NCBI GenBank assembly: GCA_903813345.2
Contig: CAIIXF020000007.1
Location: 25,159,564 to 25,223,563, forward strand
Source: Owenia fusiformis
Lineage: Eukaryota; Annelida; Polychaeta; Sabellida; Oweniidae
Length of the DNA stretch: 64,000 nucleotides
Direction: 5' to 3'
Below are positions 51,620 to 62,944 of this stretch, in pieces. Each line of letters begins with the position of its first letter. The stretch's first letter is position 1. The notes beneath the pieces were generated by a model. It worked only from the letters and a program-made list of their open reading frames with translations. It ran no database searches and was not told where the DNA came from. The translations under genes were made by a program, and so were the position numbers.

Positions 51620-54600
51620 GTAAGTTGTTGTAGATTGTGAGTTGTAATATCATGCAACTGTCTTGTTTTATTATAAAGATGACATTCAAGTAATATTTAA
51701 AAATCAAGTGACATATACAGAGGCGTAGCTAGCCCATTTTGCGAGTGTACGCCTGTATGATTTCCCGGTTTTATCAAAATCAACAAAACGATGGTTCCAT
51801 AAAATAGGAAGATCCCGGGTGTTCAGAAGATAGGGGACACACTAAACACTCTTAATTCAATGAAGGAAATATATGCATTGTTTGATCATTTTGACATAGC
51901 TTTTTAAAGGGATTGAATTAACTGTATTAACAGATAATATTCGGGAAACAAAATAGACAGATTCTATATAATCGGGCATCGGCGATCGAAGCCGTCTATC
52001 AAGGCGATTTTATTTTTTAGGCTACCTAAAACTGTATGTATGAGGCTCATTGTTTTAAGCTTTTGTGGTCATTCTCCATGAATTTTTTTTTTTCTTCTGT
52101 GTTTTTTTTTTTATCTAGCTCACAAGATGATTAACAATAAAAGAACAGTTACACGACCGTCTCAATTCCATTTCGGATCTTAACAATCTGTAAGTGATTC
52201 TAAAAGCCAGGTAATGAAAATCACACGTGAGACATATATAAACTCCATTAATTTCGTTCTAACTTGACAAGTTGAAACATCAGTTTGCCCAAGCAAAAAA
52301 AATGAATAGGAACTCACTGAATAACAGGATCAACGGGATCAACGCCGGGAGCTCTTGCTGGGGCCGCCATTGAAGAATACACAACTACAATGTCAACTCA
52401 ACCGAAACGAAATAAAATTCTCTAATTATCAGTAGCTAACTGATTCAAAACAAAGAAAATGAAATAATCGAGAACTTTTTTATCTATTAACACGAGTCTT
52501 CATAGATCTTCTATCGATTTCTATCTCTTGGTAAAATATTTATTTTTCATCACAATTAATCAGGTAAATTTTATTTTAAAATTTGAGAGTACGCCTGGGC
52601 GTACTTGGCGTACACGTAGCTACGCCACTGATATACATGTATAGTCTATCAGATTATTATAGATACATGTGTTATAAGGGATTTAACCATATTAAAATGT
52701 TTTATGGTATAGTCATCGTTATCACTCACAATTTTTATCACAATTTTAAACAGTGCTATAGTAATGTCATCATTTTATGGTGATGGGCATAATGTGCTTT
52801 TCTGTCTGGGTTGGCGCCACATAATCTTGTCATCAAAATACCAGGAAAATGGCTATCTGTTCAATTTGAAATTTTTACAAATGCAAGGTTTTGGGCATGC
52901 TGTTTAAATTACATGGAACACATTTTGGTCTTTATAATGTGTCATGTTAATATAGTTGATTTTAAACATGAATCGCATATTTTACAGGTTTGTCGTGCAT
53001 TTGACAGTGTAGCCCAAGGTACGGTAAATCAAACTTTCTTGCGGTTACAACAGCAGCTGACCCAGCGATTCCAAGCAATTAAGGCGAAGATGCCACGTCG
53101 TGAGTCTCTGCGTCGTAAGCACCCCCTGGCGCGTGAAAGTGACATCATAGAGACAATACATATGAGGTTGACCCTACTCCAAATGACATTTGGGAAACAC
53201 ATCGAAAGAAAACACTGCTGCTTCTTTCCTGGGGAGGTGAAAAAATTATTAATGAATATCAATAAAATGTTATTCATTTTCATCTATAAGTTGTCCAACT
53301 TGTTCAAAATATATAGGATTTATTGTGTCCGAAATTTTATTAAGAGTTTTATTTCAGTATATTATGTTTAAACAATTAGGTTACACTTATGTCTTACCCA
53401 GATTAGCATTCCTACTTAGTACAAGGTTACATTGGTAAGTTATCTTGAAACAGTTTTGGTTGAAATATTTTGATCAAGATTTTTGATTAGAGAGCACTTT
53501 CTTCTCCATGAATTCTTATATATATGGGTCCCAAGTTTCATTTGTTGTATTGCATTTTATAGGCTATGATACCATGATATCAAAGAATCAAAATTGTATT
53601 TATTGTACAATACTTGAAAATATAGAATACAAATTAATCATATTAAAATTTTAGATCCTAGATGAGATATATCGTATTCTACGCTACATCAAGTCTACCC
53701 CAAGTCTTGGCCGAGCCTACAAGGTGACAGATGAACTGTTTGATCTCTCCTCTATGGCGATGGAATACTTCAAGGAACATGTTGAGCCAACTCTTCCTGA
53801 GATCAATTACTTTGCCACTGAGTTCCCTGATCTTGCGACTCTTGCTTGTAAGTATACTATTATATGATTTAAAGCTTATTAGTTAGATCAATAATGCCTC
53901 ATTCACATTTAATCTACACCAACCATATGGCCACTGGCGGATCTGGGGGGGGGGCCCTGAAAAAAAAATTGGGCTCAAAAAAATTTTTGAGCCAAAATAG
54001 GCGTCAAGGCCCCAAAAAGTGGGCCTTTTGGGTCATAAATGGGCCTTCTAAGGCCTTATGTTTTAATTTTAGGCCAAATTTTGAAGAAAATGGGCCTCAA
54101 AATTTTGGTTTTAGGGGCCCAAAAGTTTTTTTCTCAGACCAGAAGTTTGGGCCCCCCCCCTTGTTGGTTCCCAGATCCACCCCTGATATGGCTGCCGTAG
54201 CTTCTCAAAATCGAGAGAAATATCCAGCATAAAATATAGGGATAAACAGTATGATGTAGATTTTCTGTATCATTTTTGTGAAGCTACGGCTACTGTACAG
54301 CAGTCGAAGATCAAATGAACATAATAAGACATATAATAGGAACCAACATATAGTGCTGCACTGTATTGGTATTGTCAGAAATAATTATACATGCTTCCTT
54401 AATTTCAGCACCAGCCACAAAGACATACCGCTGGCAGATGAAGGATGCCCCCACCCCACAGAAACCAGTCCTCTCACCAATTGACTTCTCCCCCCAGGCT
54501 AGTCCCCCATCCCCCGAGAAATACAACAAAATGAGACAGAAGTTACGAACATGCTCGGCGGAGATTGTCGTCCTGAAGAAAGATATAAAATCGTGCAAAA

Positions 54601-55241
54601 ACAAAATGGCGCATCAGCAGAAACAACTCATAGAGGCAAATTCAAAATTAGAGCAGCATGAACGACGATTTGATGAACAAAATAAAAAGTTTGATGGTCT
54701 TTTGCGTGAATTTCAACATTGGAAAGAAACGATGAAGCATAGCAAGGAAAAAATGTGCCGCCATAATTACCATGATGATGTTGGTACAAAGCTTGGGTCC
54801 AGATACAAGTCTCTGATCAAACATGCAAAGTCCAAGAGAGGCAGTAGCATCAATATAAAACACATACCAAAGGATATTAACAGTCATTCTCGGCCAGTTG
54901 CAATCAATTTAGAGAAAAGCAGGCATGGTGAAGTCTCGCCTGAGACAAGTGCCATAGAATGTACACCAATCTCTGCCAAAGATGGGACAGTCATTGAAAT
55001 GGAGGTTTCAGAATCATTTTGTGCAATTCACACAGCCAATTCATCAGATGGTGAACATGACATCAAGCACACAAATGGTGCACATGACATCAAGCAATCA
55101 ATTAGTGCAATTGACATCAAAAACGCAATCAATTCAACTGCAGATAAAGTTTCAGTTCCTCAATACAGATATACAGTTAATGCCCCAGAAAACAGACATA
55201 CCCCTACAAGTAGTGGTACCTTCACAGTATCAGATAAATGA
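51299..55241 (+). CDS. FBXO28: F-box only protein 28-like, complete (four coding exons, 531 aa)
   Basis: FBXO28 is a nuclear substrate receptor of SCF (SKP1-CUL1-F-box) ubiquitin ligases. Exons 51299-51619, 52988-53236, 53655-53847 and 54409-55241 join in phase to 532 codons including TGA. The F-box is about residues 78-125 (LLSMPREILETIFSMIPYAE, then RLRKVCRAFD). Next come the family-specific KAKMPRRESLRRKHPLARES, CCFFPGEILDEIYRILRYI and SSMAMEYFKEHV blocks, and a coiled coil about residues 292-365 rich in K/E/Q. Vertebrate FBXO28 is about 370 residues; the extra length is a long N-terminal serine-rich segment and a poorly conserved tail after the coiled coil. Head-to-head with VPS13. AATAAA follows the stop at about 55340. 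Confidence 0.93.
51718..52630. mobile_element. TIR element in FBXO28 intron 1 (CAGNGGCGTAGCTA ends)
   Basis: CAGAGGCGTAGCTAGCC at the left; the complement of the right end is CAGTGGCGTAGCTACGTG. GTACGCC words repeat inside both ends. The ends resemble hAT termini. Flanks both contain ATATA but no clean eight-base duplication was found. The interior has no convincing ORF. Confidence 0.68.
52988..53236 (+). CDS. FBXO28: FBXO28 exon 2
   Basis: Eighty-three codons, phase 0 at both ends. Completes the F-box (VCRAFDSVAQGTVNQTFLRL) and carries MPRRESLRRKHPLARES and the helix to CCFFPGE. Donor GTGAAA. Confidence 0.95.
53655..53847 (+). CDS. FBXO28: FBXO28 exon 3
   Basis: ILDEIYRILRYIKSTPSLGR to LATLA, ending phase 1 before GTAAGT. 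Contains LSSMAMEYFKEHVEPTLPE, a strongly conserved FBXO28 block. Confidence 0.94.
53932..54185. mobile_element. 254-bp hAT-like MITE in FBXO28 intron 3
   Basis: Ends CACTGGCGGATCTGGG and CCCAGATCCACCCCTG are inverted with mismatches. ATATGGC flanks both sides (53925-53931 and 54186-54192). The interior is a set of GGGCC / GGCCC words and G- or C-runs. Confidence 0.82.
54409..55241 (+). CDS. FBXO28: FBXO28 exon 4 (coiled coil and divergent tail)
   Basis: Acceptor TTAATTTCAG. Proline-rich start (PQASPPSPEK), coiled coil through QQKQLIEANSKLEQHERRF, basic patch, then a tail with three degenerate (H/I)DIK repeats near residues 467-505. TGA at 55239-55241. Confidence 0.92.
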
Positions 55242-55400
55242 ACATAAATGACCAAAGAATCTTAGAAATATTCTCATGCAGATCTGAGAGAAACTATGGA
55301 AATCAATTGTAGATAAAGTGGGAAAGAGATGATTACTTAATAAATAAAGGAAAACTATGCCCAAAAATTTTATGTGATATAGCTTCAGCACAGTAAAATT
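55242..55400 (+). terminator. FBXO28 3' untranslated region with poly(A) signal
   Basis: AATAAATAAAGG near 55340-55350, about 100 bases after the stop codon, is the most likely cleavage signal. Confidence 0.55.
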
Positions 55401-55507
55401 TTAAATGTTTGGAACTACTTTGAATTTTACATATTCTGTATTCCATAATAAAACCCTGTGTATTTTAAACAAGCTTTATTCATTCATGTGTGCTCTTCAA
55501 ATTATTG

Positions 55508-56802
55508 TTATCCCATCGAACGAAGTTCGGAGGGATATAGGGAACACCTCCGTCCATCCGTACGTACGTCCGTCCGTCCGTCCGTACGTACGTCCATCCG
55601 TCCGTCCGTCCGTCCGTACGTACGTCCATCCGTCCGTACGTACGTCCATCCGTCCGTCCGTCCGTCCGTACGTACGTCCATCCGTCCGTCCGTACGTACG
55701 TCCATCCGTCCGTCTGTCCGTCCGTCCGGGCAATAACTCAAATACTGTTGGCCCGATTTTGTTCATATTTTGTACACATATACCCTACGGGTATAGAAGT
55801 TCTGCTCGAAAGCTGATTTTCAAAATGGCCGCTCATTTCAAAATGGCAGCCATTTTAGTGCCGATTTTACAATAATTTAGGTGCAATATGTAAAACTGTA
55901 ATAGCAATATGTTTTAAATGTAAAAAAATTATAAAGGACATTAATAATGCTACAAATGTAGATATTAAAGAAGCACATGGCAGCCATCTTGAAAAATGGC
56001 GGCCTTTACTCGTCATTTTACGATTTTTGCTGTAACTCAAAAAATAGTGGAGCGATTTTGTTCATATTTGGTATGTGAGTACTATAAGCATGTCACACTG
56101 TCTAAAGACACTTTTGGTAGAAGGCGGCCATTTTGAAAAATGGCCACCATTTTAACGTATTTTACTATAACTCAAAAAGTAGTGGAGCAATTTTGTTCAT
56201 ATTTGGTATGTGAATACTATAAGCATGGCACACTGTCGTATGACACTTTTGGTAGAAGGCGGCCATTTTGAAAACAATTTTGAAAAATGGCTGCCATTTT
56301 AACGTATTTTACTATAACTCGAAAAGTAGTGGAGCGATTTTGTTCATATTTGGTATGTGAATACTATAAGCATGGCACACTGTCTATTTCTAATGACGCT
56401 TTTGGTAGAAGGTGGCCATTTTGAAAAATGGCCACCATTTTAACGTATTTTACTATAACTCGAAAAGTAGTGGAGCGATTTTGTTCATATTTGATATGTG
56501 AATACTTTAAGCATGGCACATTGTCTAATAAAACTTTGGGGAGTAGTCAGCCATTTTGAAAAATGGCCACCATTTTTATGTGTGTCATTTTACACAAGTA
56601 CGTGTGCGATTTTTCAAAAATTTTAGAGGTGGCTACTTAAAAGCATATTATTTCTTCTGATGACTTGGCTAGTGAGCAACCATTTTGAAAATGGTGGCCT
56701 TTCTGGTGTGTTGTTTTATGATATTTGCGCTTCGTTTATAAAAATGCCAGCCATTTCTGTTCGATGGGATTCGCTACGCTTTGGTGTTGCCGTTGTTCTG
56801 GT
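55508..56802 (-). repeat. Family A repeat, copy 3 (reverse orientation)
   Basis: Perfect 12-base inverted pair ATCCCATCGAAC (55510-55521) and GTTCGATGGGAT (56759-56770). A (CGTC)n-type tract with CGTACGTACG words spans about 55550-55728, longer than in the other copies. Four tandem units with GGCGGCCATTTT palindromes follow. The far end extends to TTGCCGTTGTTCTGG as in copy 2. Confidence 0.85.
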
Positions 56803-56905
56803 TTCAATAGTTTCCAATTTTTACAATAGAACACATAGGCACTGGCAGCCTTTAGTGATATCTTTGGGGTGTAGGTTTGAGATTTAGCTGCCAGAACTGG
56901 AACCT

Positions 56906-57165
56906 TAATTGATTAGCTGGAACTGCCTGAACTGTAACCACCTGAGCTACTGCCTGAACTGTAACAGCCTGAGCTACTGCCTGAACTGTAATCACCTGGG
57001 CTACTACCTGAACTGAAACCACATGAGCTACTGCCTGAACTGTAACAACCTGAGCTACTACCTGAACTGAAACCACATGAGCTACTGCCTGAACTGTAAC
57101 AACCTGAGCTACTGCCTGAACTGTAACCACATGAGCTACTGCCTGAATTGTAACTAGCTCCATAA
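56906..57165. repeat. 27-bp minisatellite, about nine copies
   Basis: CTACTGCCTGAACTGTAAC and CACATGAGCT / CAACCTGAGCT recur every 27 bases. The minus-strand frame translates as VTVQAVAQV repeats, a consequence of the multiple-of-three period. Confidence 0.88.
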
Positions 57166-57179
57166 GCCTGGCATACATG

Positions 57180-60100
57180 GGAGACTTAAAAATAGATTTT
57201 TATTTTTATTCTGCTTCATTCAAATATTACTATTTTTGGCGAAAGGAGTCTGCAAAGGTGCCGCAAAAGCAGTGAATGAAGAAATATAATTGGATTAGCT
57301 AATTAAGCAAATCCACCTAATTAAGCTAATTAGGCAACTTTAATTAGCCTATAATAGCTTATTCCTTAAAGTAAGTCATGTTAATGGTAAATTCTTAACA
57401 TACTCACATTAATTGCTGGTCAGTTGTTATTTCATACTAAACCTGATGAGGTGATAGGGGCTTGGTAGGTGGGTTTTTGCAATGCTGCTGACTGTTTGCT
57501 GGCTCTAGCTGGTCTAACTGAAGTTCTAACATAATTCTGTGCCTTTGTTCTGATGCCTTCATCGCGAACTACCTATATAACTACATATTAGCTAATTGGT
57601 ATACTGCAAGTGCATGTAAATTCAAGCATGAATAAAACTGCATATTGTAAGCTTAATTAACTAAAGGTCAGCATTGGGCACTGGCCTAAATAAAACTTAA
57701 AGGACCTGTCCAATTTTATATGTCATTTTAAGCAAAACAAGCTTAAGCTTTACTGACTTGAACAATTTCAAACTCCTTTTCAATGCTTTTAACTTCATTC
57801 AGTTCATAAATCAAATTATTTCACAATTTTCATTAACCCATGCTAATTACAAACTCAGATTATAAGTATGTTTAATAGTGTGAGCCAGGACTTCATGGCT
57901 TGCAATATTTTGACATAAAAGACTGCTGATTTCTTTTTACAAAATTATCGCATACAACTAAAGGGGTAGGCCTAGCCACCCAGTGGTTTCTGTATAAGCA
58001 TTAAAAATACCATTTTCAGAATATGTATAGTATTAGTCCAGCCATAAACTTGGCATTTGTACTTTCAGAATTGATGACACAGCCTGGTGTAATATAATGT
58101 ACATATTAACATATAATTGAAATAGTATAAGTGCTATGAATATGGATAGCTAAAAAACTAATAGCTTATGAAGTGGTGACATATTGAATTGTTATGGTCT
58201 TTTTGTGGACAGTGTTCAGCATTTGGCGGTTGGTGTTCAGTGGTTGGCCTTCAGCGGTCAGTGTCTGTAACAAATGGCAGGTGGGGACATTTTCCATGCC
58301 AATGCCTTGTTATAGATTTACTAGACATATACTTAGAATAATTACCGTTGTGTATTTTGGTTTCCTGTCCAAATTCATTTCGCTGGATTGTTTTTAACAT
58401 TATTAATATTTTACATTGACTGAAATTGTCAAAATTGAACAATTAAATATACCATTGATAAAAAGAAAAAATTACATCATCATCCAGTTACTTAGTATGG
58501 TGGTATATTCGTTTTGGAAAAAACAATCAAGCGTAAAAATTTGCATTCACCAACAAGAGTAGAGAACAATTGATTGATAGTTTTGATCCTTTGATGTTTT
58601 AACAAAGCCCCCATTTATAGATTCTTATGTGATATGGATGTATTCGTAAGATGTTTTAAAACAAAACAATTTTATAATATAGATATCTCTATTTTAAAAA
58701 TAATCTTTATTTACTGAAACATATTAAGTAACAAATAAGGTATATTCCATTGCATTTCCCAAAAATTATCAATATGCCATTTCACAGGTGTTAATAACAT
58801 CAAAACAGATAAGCAATCAAGAAAACTTCATTAAAGCATATACATGTGTAAAGTTGTGTGTTATCCCAGGGGCGTAGGCAGGATCCAAATTCCATGAACA
58901 GTGCTTTATGTGGTGAAGCAAAAGAGGCAACATCTTTATTTTTATGGAACATACTTTTAATACCGTTACACAATTTAGTACAAATCTTGTAAAAATACAT
59001 CATTTATTTTGTGAAATTTTAGTGAGACAGTTGCCCATCTATCTAAAATGAATGTACATTAATTTACATTCCAATTTAAAATGTGTAATGGTAGGCTAAC
59101 TTACTGCATATAAGTTGGCCTATGAAAACCTTGTCTTATCTATTTCAGAGGCAAGTTATGGTTGTTTGGAGCCTCTGCAAAATCCAATAAAATATTTCAT
59201 CATTGTTTCATGCGTTACAGGTCAAAGCAGTAGGGAAAACAGTAATGCACTTTTTACTGGTTCAAGCAAATATTCCCCCAACCAAGTACATGTTTTATTA
59301 TAGAAAAAGTAAAAGGACAATTTACATGTTCACTGACTACATGTTAAGAATTTTAGTTTGTACACTTAGTTTTCTTATTCTTATTTCACGTATATTTTCA
59401 GTTTGTGGTACTTTCACCTTTCAAAATTTGACTCCCTTACTTTTTTGAGAATTTTAACGTTCCATGGTTATTTAACTCAATAAATAATGAAATTTCCATC
59501 TTGATTTTCATTTACTTTCCCTTTTGCATTTTTGGCCCATCAACCATGAAAAATTAACCAGAACACAGTTCACTTCTTGTTCGTGAAAGTGCAACTCATG
59601 ATCATTAAGAGTAACAACCATTTTATTGCATGATATACAAACTCCTGATCTATGGCTTTATAGTTTTTCTTAACAATATTGAACTCTAAAAAAAACAGTA
59701 CTTGGAATTCGAAAGAGACTCAGATGTGCCTCATAAAGATATCTCTTTGAGACATAAGTGATTCAGAGTTCAAACCAGACCTTAAATATGACATCCTCTA
59801 ATGCCACATCCCCTTACTCAGTATATGGCATTCTCATAAAACTTCAAGTAGGAAGATGAAAATCTGAGGCATAAACTAAAATGTTTCAAGTAATATCAGA
59901 TCTACATATAAACTTGTATAAATCAACAATGAGAATATTTGAAAATAAATTGAATGTATAATAACATGCAACAACTTTTTTTACAGAATATGCCTTTTAA
60001 CATGGCACTTTAAATTTCTTGGTACTAACTACCAATATTGAACTCCCTTAACAATCATTACTCCATGATGGACATATTTGATGAATTCATAATATAGGCT

Positions 60101-60400
60101 ACATGTATATCAACCTCAACTGAAGTCTCTAAAACAAGACAAATAGCCCAAAAATTGTCATGTAACAAATTGTAAAAAGTAGACAATAAGTGTACAGAAA
60201 AACAAGATCTTTATTTTAGAATTTTTTTTTGTAGAGTAAGCATGTTAAAAGAAAGAATTATATAGGAAACTAGTGTCCTACTCATCAAATATGACCATCC
60301 AAGCATTTAAACATGTAAGAGTGTGAAAAGCTTATATACAATACTGCACTTGGTTATACATGTTCCTGGGTACATAATACTAATAATATGGTAAGGATTA
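57180..60400. other. Region between FBXO28 and the right-hand gene, no gene seen
   Basis: AT-rich, with a family F repeat at 58197-58295 (reverse) and no conserved exon. The part nearest 60200 may include the 3' end of the minus-strand membrane-protein transcript. Confidence 0.5.
58197..58295 (-). repeat. Family F dispersed repeat
   Basis: Reverse complement contains CACCTGCCATTTGTTACAGA, then ACTGACCGCTGAAGGCC and CCAAATGCTGAACACTGTC, matching 39692-39775. Confidence 0.65.
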
Positions 60401-60665
60401 AAAGGTGGATTGGATTGAGAGCATTGAATTCATGCAAAAGGTGGATTGGATTGGGATTCTGCAAAATATGGAATTTCCATAATTTAAAGATCGATTATGC
60501 TGAACAGATAGTGCATACATGTAAATTCATTTGCGTTTGACTATCCCAATCAAATCAAACTTTTACAAGAATCCAATCCACATTTACAAGAATCCAATCC
60601 ACTTGATCCAATCCACCTTTTACAAGAATCCAATCCACTTGATCTAATCCAATCTTTACCACTAA
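60395..60665. repeat. GGTGGATTGGATT / AATCCAATCCACC inverted micro-repeats
   Basis: Two GGTGGATTGGATTG units near 60403 and 60440 face four or more CAAGAATCCAATCCAC units between 60565 and 60650. The arms could form imperfect hairpins. Confidence 0.65.
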
Positions 60666-60799
60666 TATACACTTTTGTGTAGAGTGATACATACCGGCAA
60701 TCACCTACACTGAAAATAGATAATCTACCAGAATATTCCTGGGTTAACACTCCTTCAGGAGACAATGGGACACGTTTAACATTGTTTATGCACCAGTGT

Positions 60800-61265
60800 G
60801 GTTAAACCTAAGTTATATAATATCAAAATATATAGAGTTTTGTTCAGTTTCGTATTTGCGTAGTAATCTTAAAGGAGCACGTAGGTTATGGCAAACAATT
60901 TCAGAAGGTTATATCTTGGATTATGACTATTTTCTGACAATGAAGACAGGTTTATCTTTAAGATCAATTCATTATCTCAAAGAAAATTATATACAGTAAT
61001 AATAAAGTCAAACAAACTTGGTGAGTAAATTATCAATATATACACTTTTCTTGAAGATAATGAATGGATCTAAAAGATACACCCATGTTCATGATCAGAA
61101 AATATTCATAATTCAAGTTAGAATCATTTGAAATTGTTTGCAATAACCTACATGCTCCTTTCCATTCATTTGTTCTATGTAGCCACAAAAATGTGGCAAA
61201 GGAATAAGTTTTATTGGTGTTCAACATGATAGGTTGTACTTTACACTCCAAATTTGACTTTGAAT
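60800..61265. repeat. Inverted pair of diverged coding-like repeats
   Basis: The plus frame at about 60868-60999 (GARRLWQTIS, then DYDYFLTMKTGLSLRSIHYL) and the minus frame at about 61033-61167 (GACRLLQTIS, then NYEYFLIMNMGVSFRSIHYL) are homologous and face each other. Both end near the centre at 61000-61035. No domain recognised. Confidence 0.6.
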
Positions 61266-62044
61266 CTAATTCTAGTTTTTAGATCATCCGTTTTAGCTTC
61301 GTTCACTTATGCACTGCTAATATTCAAACAACATCAATTGCTTGGTTCTATTTTGATCAAAACAGTTTTTATCTCACTCTCAGATCTGTCATTATTTGAT
61401 TCAATTTGAATTCAAATAAAATTACATCTAGAAACACGTCGTCATGTCAAATACAACATGTGCTATAATAAACTGTACAGTAACACACCTAAATGAAAAT
61501 AATTTTCTTCCTTTAGTATAACTTTATACACTGTTTCAGGAAACCTTTAAGCAGATATAATATATACATATATCTTGGATTCATTTACTAGTGTATATAT
61601 ATACTATAACATATATAATACATAAATCTCTATCCCCAATGGCAAGTTCATGTTTCAAATGCATTCAGCATTTCACAAAAAAGCAATATTTCTATTTTAA
61701 AATACCAAATTTTTATAGCTGTATACATGCATCTGCAAGGATTCTGCCAAGTCATCCTAGTAGTAGTATGAGATAATTCCCCCAAATATATAAGTAAATA
61801 TGAACAAATCTTTCATCAGCTGATATAGTTTGGAGAATGTGAATTCTCTAGCTGTGTTTGTACAAAATATTTTTTCCCAAAATATTTCTTTTCAGACGTT
61901 TGAGATAATTCCTCAACTTTTGAGGCAAAATTAATTACACATAATTTATAGATTAGGAAATTCTCCCGTTGGGCTAAAAATTCTTTATAATCCTTCATGT
62001 TGGTAACAGTCTCTAGTTTGAAAATTATTTCCTTCATGTGCCTT

Positions 62045-62205
62045 CTATATGGGCTCATCATCTCCTTCGTCTCCTGTTGTTAGCAGGACATCATGATCTC
62101 GATACCTCAGTCGTCGACGTCGTATAAAGATGGCAGCACCAACTAGGCCTGCCACTAAGAGTACAAACCCAATGGAGCCAACACTCGCTGCTATAGCAAC
62201 TGTGT
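62045..62205 (-). CDS. Last coding exon of an unidentified type I membrane protein
   Basis: After acceptor TATTCCAG the exon reads in phase 1 to TAG at 62047-62045, giving 52 residues. A hydrophobic span (TVAIAASVGSIGFVLLVAGL, continuing VGAAIF) is followed by a basic stop-transfer IRRRRLRYR and the tail DHDVLLTTGDEGDDEPI. DHDVLL fits the (D/E)xxxL(L/I) endosome/lysosome sorting signal and the tail is acidic. The extracellular part lies beyond the window to the right. I do not recognise the family; a lysosomal or endosomal membrane protein is one guess. A possible poly(A) signal in its direction is near 60210. Confidence 0.72.
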
Positions 62206-62610
62206 CTGGAATACAGATTCACACACTATTGTTTAATTAATGATAACTCAAAGGGGACCAAGTTGCACAACAGCATAATGACTTTTAATTTAAAGCCGAA
62301 GGAAATTACTTGCCAGACCATCTCTCTCCTAATATGGTGGCTATAACCATATAATATACTTGACATGTTTAGCAAAACACAGAGCAATGTTTTGATATAG
62401 ACAATAGATCACATAAAAATGTAGTGCTCAATTCCAGTAGGCTGCCATCGTTTAAGATTTCACTCGGGAAGTGATGTCATTGACTGTCAACTTTGCACAT
62501 AGGGTTAAGTAAGGAGCTATTAAGAGTTACAAAACCAGCTGAATATTCTTTTTCAATTCGGTCTATGATTTAATCCTTTTAATAGCATGAATAGTCTCTA
62601 CTTTTATTCT

Positions 62611-62848
62611 AATCACAGGGCTTCAAAATCCAGAATATCTTCTTTTTATCCCCTGCGATAAGCAGTTAGCATTTCCCCGATTAAGAACTCGCAATTTGAT
62701 TCGCTGTCGCAACACTGCGACAGCAATCATGTATACGCCATCGGCGCATAATTAAATCACGTGATTCAGTTTAATCAGGCGCTTCCAAATTGCTTATAGC
62801 AGGGGGGAAGAAGGAGGTATGGATTCTGGACACCTGCCTAGGAGGATG
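62611..62848. mobile_element. CATCCTCC-ended MITE, copy 4 (reverse, one end decayed)
   Basis: CACAGGGCTTCAAAATCCAG, the AGCAGTTAGCATTTCCCCGA block, the central TGTCGCAACACTGCGACA palindrome and GGAGGATG at 62841-62848 match the other copies. The left CATCCTCC end is missing. It lies in the intron next to the membrane-protein exon. Confidence 0.8.
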
Positions 62849-62944
62849 ATAAGGTAAGGACCACTTGTCTAGAAGTGATTTTGCTGTTATAGGCAAGGTT
62901 ATGAAAGTTGAGAGTCGATGACATTACTTCCTGAGTTAACTCTT

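Noticed and set aside
55405-55875. Open frames reading PSVRPSVRPYVRPSVR, also at 8786-9027 and 7002-7244
   Set aside because: They are translations of the (CGTC/CGTACG)n tract of family A repeats; open frames occur on both strands and carry no independent protein signal.
56852-57178. 108-codon minus-strand frame of VTVQAVAQV repeats
   Set aside because: The 27-base minisatellite period is a multiple of three, which keeps one frame open by itself; no start context, splice sites or domain.
61816-62061. 81-codon minus-strand frame overlapping the end of the membrane-protein exon
   Set aside because: It is in a different frame from the exon that has the acceptor and transmembrane span, and it mostly covers the probable 3' UTR.
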